Source: Paraspadella gotoi (lineage: Eukaryota; Chaetognatha). Taken from it: a DNA stretch of 64,000 nt. Position 1 is the stretch's first letter; each line of letters starts with the position of its first letter. The notes beneath the pieces were generated by a model that saw only the letters and a list, made by a program, of their open reading frames with translations, ran no database searches and was not told the origin of the DNA. The translations under genes and the position numbers were made by a program. Positions 60,332 through 64,000 of this stretch are shown here, in pieces. Location: NCBI GenBank assembly GCA_051294375.1, contig CM119265.1:8254772-8318771 (forward strand), written 5' to 3'.

Positions 60332-60849
60332 TTAGAGTACAATCTGTCCTATTATATGTATAATTGGTCCTAAAAAGCTTCCATATATAGCTTCCGTATA
60401 TTATATATATGTCTATATATATGTACATAATATTGGCGATATACATTTAATAATTAAATAAAACGTTTCTTGTTCATAAATTTGGAAGGGCTACATTATA
60501 TATATACACATTAATCAACTGATAACAAAACACGTTAAAAGTCAAAGCAAAAATTATATTGTAAAATTTTATTATATGAAGTTGGTCGACCAATATAAAT
60601 ATATTATATTATCTTTCCTTACTTTTTTCAGGTATTAAGGACGTCTTTTCGATAAGCAAAATGAAATCATATAGTTTCAAGCAGATAAAAACCTCATATG
60701 GTAAGTGCTCGGAAATATTCATTGTAAGAAGAAACTAAAACGCGTTTGCAAGAAAACTGTATTCACTGCTTTCAATTGGCAGACAATGAAAAAATTTAAC
60801 GACATGGCTCCCAATCATTGGTTCGCGTTTCGTCAATAATTTGCAAAAA

Positions 60850-62703
60850 ATGGGCAACTCCAAAAGCGCAGCATTTGGGAGAAGAACTAACCGAGGTCCA
60901 GTCTATTGTGACGCAGCGTGCCTTAGGAGAGTTTGTCAAGAGATAACACCTCCTGGTAGAAAAAACCGAGTCTTATTTAAAGGTGTTCCAAATCATCAAT
61001 TTCAAGGACTAATGATTCCACAAAATCATTATGACGAAGTATACTCCAAAATTTTACTAGGTAGGTAATGTTCTGGAAATTGAAACGCGCGATTTTTTCA
61101 GTTTTTAAAAATACGATGACATAATCCACTATCAAGTTTATTTTTATAGTAAATACATAATTACATATGACATATCCCTCTCCCCGTTACATAAAATATT
61201 AAATAAATGTGTCAGGAACAAACGCTTGTGGAATCTAATACTAATAATAAATCTAATAATAAATAAATCTAATAATAAATCTAATACTTATGAAATTGAT
61301 ACAACCATTATAGAAATTATCCATTTATTTAATAAATAAGCTATCTTATGTGAGATATATTCAACTTTTATATTCATTTTAATATTTTTTTCTATTTTAA
61401 TATAATATAGTAAAACAATCTTGCAATTTTTAATAATTTTTATTATTAAACAGGCGATAATACCCTTCCAAGGCATCCTAAAGAATGTAAAGAACTAGGA
61501 ATTACTCATATATTGAATGCTGCTCAAGGAAATAAATTTGGTCAAGTAGATACGAATGAAAGCCTCTATACTCCTTATGGCCTGTATTTTTATGGTATAG
61601 AGGCGCAAGATAACGAAAAGTTTAACCTTGCATCACACTTTTATAAAGGTGAATAATAAGCAGATATTCAACAAAAAAAATTGTCAAGATTCTACTCCAA
61701 ATCCTTTTATTTAATAGGGGCCGATTTTATCGAAAGTGCATTAAGCGGAGGAGGAAAAATACTGGTCCATTGCGTTCAAGGAATTTCACGATCTGCAACT
61801 ATCGTATGTGCCTTTCTAATGATTAAAAAAGGAATGACTGCAGAGCATGCAATGAAGTCAGTGAGGTCAAAAAGGGAAATATTTCCAAATCAAGGTAATC
61901 ATTGCAGTTTATAATGATGAGTTTCTGATCAATTCATGTATTAAATAATCATCTTGATTTTAGGGTTTTTGCGTCAACTCTGTGAACTTAATGACCGAAT
62001 TCAAGCTGAGAAGTTAATAGAAAAATCGCTTAGTCGGACTCCTTCGATTTGTTCAGATCTGCTAAAACATAACTCTCAGAGCGACAGTCCTGTCAAAAAA
62101 ACAAAAGGAACTAGTAAGATTAGCCAACATTACTCGTTCTTCCTGAAAGGTTCCAGCACAACTTCACCAGGAAAAAAGCAAGGATTTATTCTCAGGAGAT
62201 ACTCGTCACAAAAAAGTAAACGATCGAAAGATAATGAGTTCAAAACTGAAAACAGCGATTTACATTTGCGAACCGAAGAGAAAATGCTGCCCGCAAGATC
62301 TTTCACATCATCAGTAGTTCATCAACTCACCAACAGTTGTGGCATCGAGGAACTAGACCAATCACCATCTTTACCGAACATAAGCGTCCAGAATCCGGCA
62401 CAAATCAAACTCGAATACCCTCCAACTCAGGAACATATTAACCCGAAGTCTTCAAATTCTCACATTGAAACTTCCAATAGTCAAATTGAAATCGATGATT
62501 TGAAACACGTAGCTATCATTCACAATCTTACGACAAGTGAAGAAGATAGTCGAAACCTAGCAAGCCATTTTCAATGTGCTGCAAGCATTAACGATCCTAG
62601 CAATCTCGTGATAGGCTCTGAAAAGAGCTCGAATCTTAAGAAAGAATCTGATTCTGCAGCGGTGAACTTTTCTCAGTCGGAAAACAGTGATAATGGACAA
62701 TGA
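60850..62703 (+). CDS. Atypical dual-specificity phosphatase with long tail
   Basis: VHR/DUSP3-DUSP26-like tyrosine/serine-threonine phosphatase. Four exons (60850 to about 61060, 61455-61648, 61719-61894, 61964-62703). I started at MGNSKS rather than nine bases upstream because Met-Gly-Asn-Ser fits N-myristoylation. Exon 2 has LGITHILNAAQGN, exon 3 the active site ILVHCVQGISRSATIV (HCxxGxxRS, Cys nucleophile) with the conserved general-acid region in NFLASHFYKG-like text. About 240 C-terminal residues are Ser/Lys-rich and disordered, far longer than DUSP3. This gene is more AT-rich than the window's other genes and has no minus-strand neighbour nearby. Substrate cannot be told. Confidence 0.9.
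61289..61350 (-). repeat. R1 3' fragment in a DUSP intron
   Basis: ATGAAATTGATACAACCATT, then TTATCCATTTATTTAATAAA and TAAGCTATCTTATG, in the first intron of the phosphatase. Confidence 0.75.
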
Positions 62704-64000
62704 AATTAAGTAAATGTTTCTCCTGATACTATGTCGACAAATGTGATGGACAACAATCAAGATCAATAAAATCTCTTCGTTTTTGCAGCTCTTGCCTATT
62801 CAACTACTTTTCAAATAATGTTAACTTTTTTATAGCTCAAATCGGTGATTGGGAGCTATTTTAATGATGTTCAGATTCAAACTAAACTAGTAATATTATA
62901 AATTCATTTTTTTAAAGATTTAATCGTTTATCACAGTTATACCTGCTTTGCATCAAAAATGAATAAATTGCAATAAAAAAAATCAAAAATCCATATCTCA
63001 GTATTCATATACAATTTACATACATTCATAAATCAAGGCTTCACTAGTTTCAATGCTCACTTTTTCGTTATTGTCATAGCGTTCTTTCAAAAGCATCGCA
63101 AATTGTTAAAATTTTAACTTAAGTCTTAAATAACAATAGTTTAGATAAAAAAAGATCGTACTTTCATCAAAAGTGCAATACAAAATTATTTTGATACCCT
63201 AAAGTTTACGTTTTTTATAAAAAAAAAAGATGTAGCCCTGTGTAACGAATCTAAGCCTTCTATGCATTCATTAGTAGCCTAAAAAGCTTATAAATGAAAA
63301 TAAGGACTTAGATCATACTTAATACAAGGGCTTTTATGATGGCATTTACATTATAACTAGGCTTTAATTAATATCAGTATATGGGCATTAATGTAGGCTT
63401 ACTATATTCAAGCTTTGAAACCATTCAACCTTGCATTTAGTAATGAAACTTCTAGTATTGTTGTTATTGCTTTGTATGTAATTTTTTTAATACGCTTTGC
63501 TTCAATTTTACAATTTACATAAATGGTCATTCATTAGATTTAGTCTTTGGTGCTAAAAAAAAATTAAAAAAAGCTGCTAAAGTTTTATTTTCTTATATGA
63601 ACTCCGCATGTTTAGTGTTATAGGCCTGGTCATAGTCAAGAATGAAAGAAATCTTGGCTGAACGGAATTTGAGTGGCTAATCCAACTGAATCCGCATTTA
63701 GTTAAATATACAATATATATAAGTTCAAAATTTCATTAATAGCATTATTTAAAACAAAATCTATTTAAAACTAGGGCAGAAAGTATCTTTTAACCTTGTG
63801 TTGTATAGATGCTTCCTGTATTTCCAGAAGACAACACTAACATCCCTCTCCCCATTACATTATAAAAGAATATACTTTATATAAAAAATATAATTAATTC
63901 CAATATATATTGAAATATATTAAATTTTTAAATTTTAATAAATAAATAATTAATTTTCTACCTCAAACATTTAACGCAACGAAAACAAGAAAAAAAAATC
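62704..64000. other. 3' flank, AT-rich
   Basis: Nothing beyond the phosphatase 3' UTR can be supported; AT-rich to the end of the window. Confidence 0.5.

Overview
This is nuclear DNA from an invertebrate-type animal with a compact genome. The evidence is short introns (many 40-120 nt) with GT-AG and a few GC-AG borders, GC-rich exons in an AT-rich background, and orthologues of animal genes such as EMRE, KIF3B, SPOP, RNF41/NRDP1, a MYT1-type CCHHC finger and an astacin. I cannot name the species or phylum.

Layout. 0-0.55 kb: an inverted, gapped fragment of the VDAC gene that runs into a dispersed repeat. 0.9-2 kb: a C2H2 zinc-finger gene. 2-5.5 kb: spacer with a foldback repeat, a tRNA-derived SINE and copies of a repeat I call R1. 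5.5-7.2 kb: VDAC. 8.6-10.3 kb: MYT1/ZTF-11-like factor. 10.9-11.3 kb: EMRE. 11.5-12.9 kb: a 1.2 kb palindrome carrying hammerhead-like motifs. 13.5-15.7 kb: an RRM/F-box/LRR fusion. 15.9-17.5 kb: LSM7. 19.1-26.5 kb: kinesin-II KIF3B (13 exons), with an astacin gene nested on the opposite strand and SINEs in its introns. 26.9-28.7 kb: SPOP. 29-33.1 kb: DEAD-box helicase. Then a cystatin, TSR3, NMNAT (with a small LTR element in one intron and a possible alternative last exon), NUBPL, QTRT2, PGAP3, an unrecognised coiled-coil protein, a two-finger C2H2 protein, RNF41, NAA10, RINT1 and PARG (to 57.2 kb). 57.2-60.8 kb is AT-rich with foldback and SINE/R1 insertions. 60.85-62.7 kb holds an atypical dual-specificity phosphatase on the plus strand.

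Almost every gene from 0.9 to 57.2 kb lies on the minus strand, many only 120-400 bp apart. The genes are mostly housekeeping (mitochondrial import/calcium/complex I, tRNA and rRNA modification, ubiquitin ligases, vesicle tethering, NAD and ADP-ribose metabolism) and do not form one pathway. The most unusual items are the RRM-F-box-LRR architecture, the duplicated 3' splice site in the astacin gene, the alternative NMNAT terminus, the miniature LTR element, the hammerhead-like palindromes and the R1/SINE nested insertions. Exon borders were read by eye from splice consensus, reading phase and remembered family sequences; no search was run.
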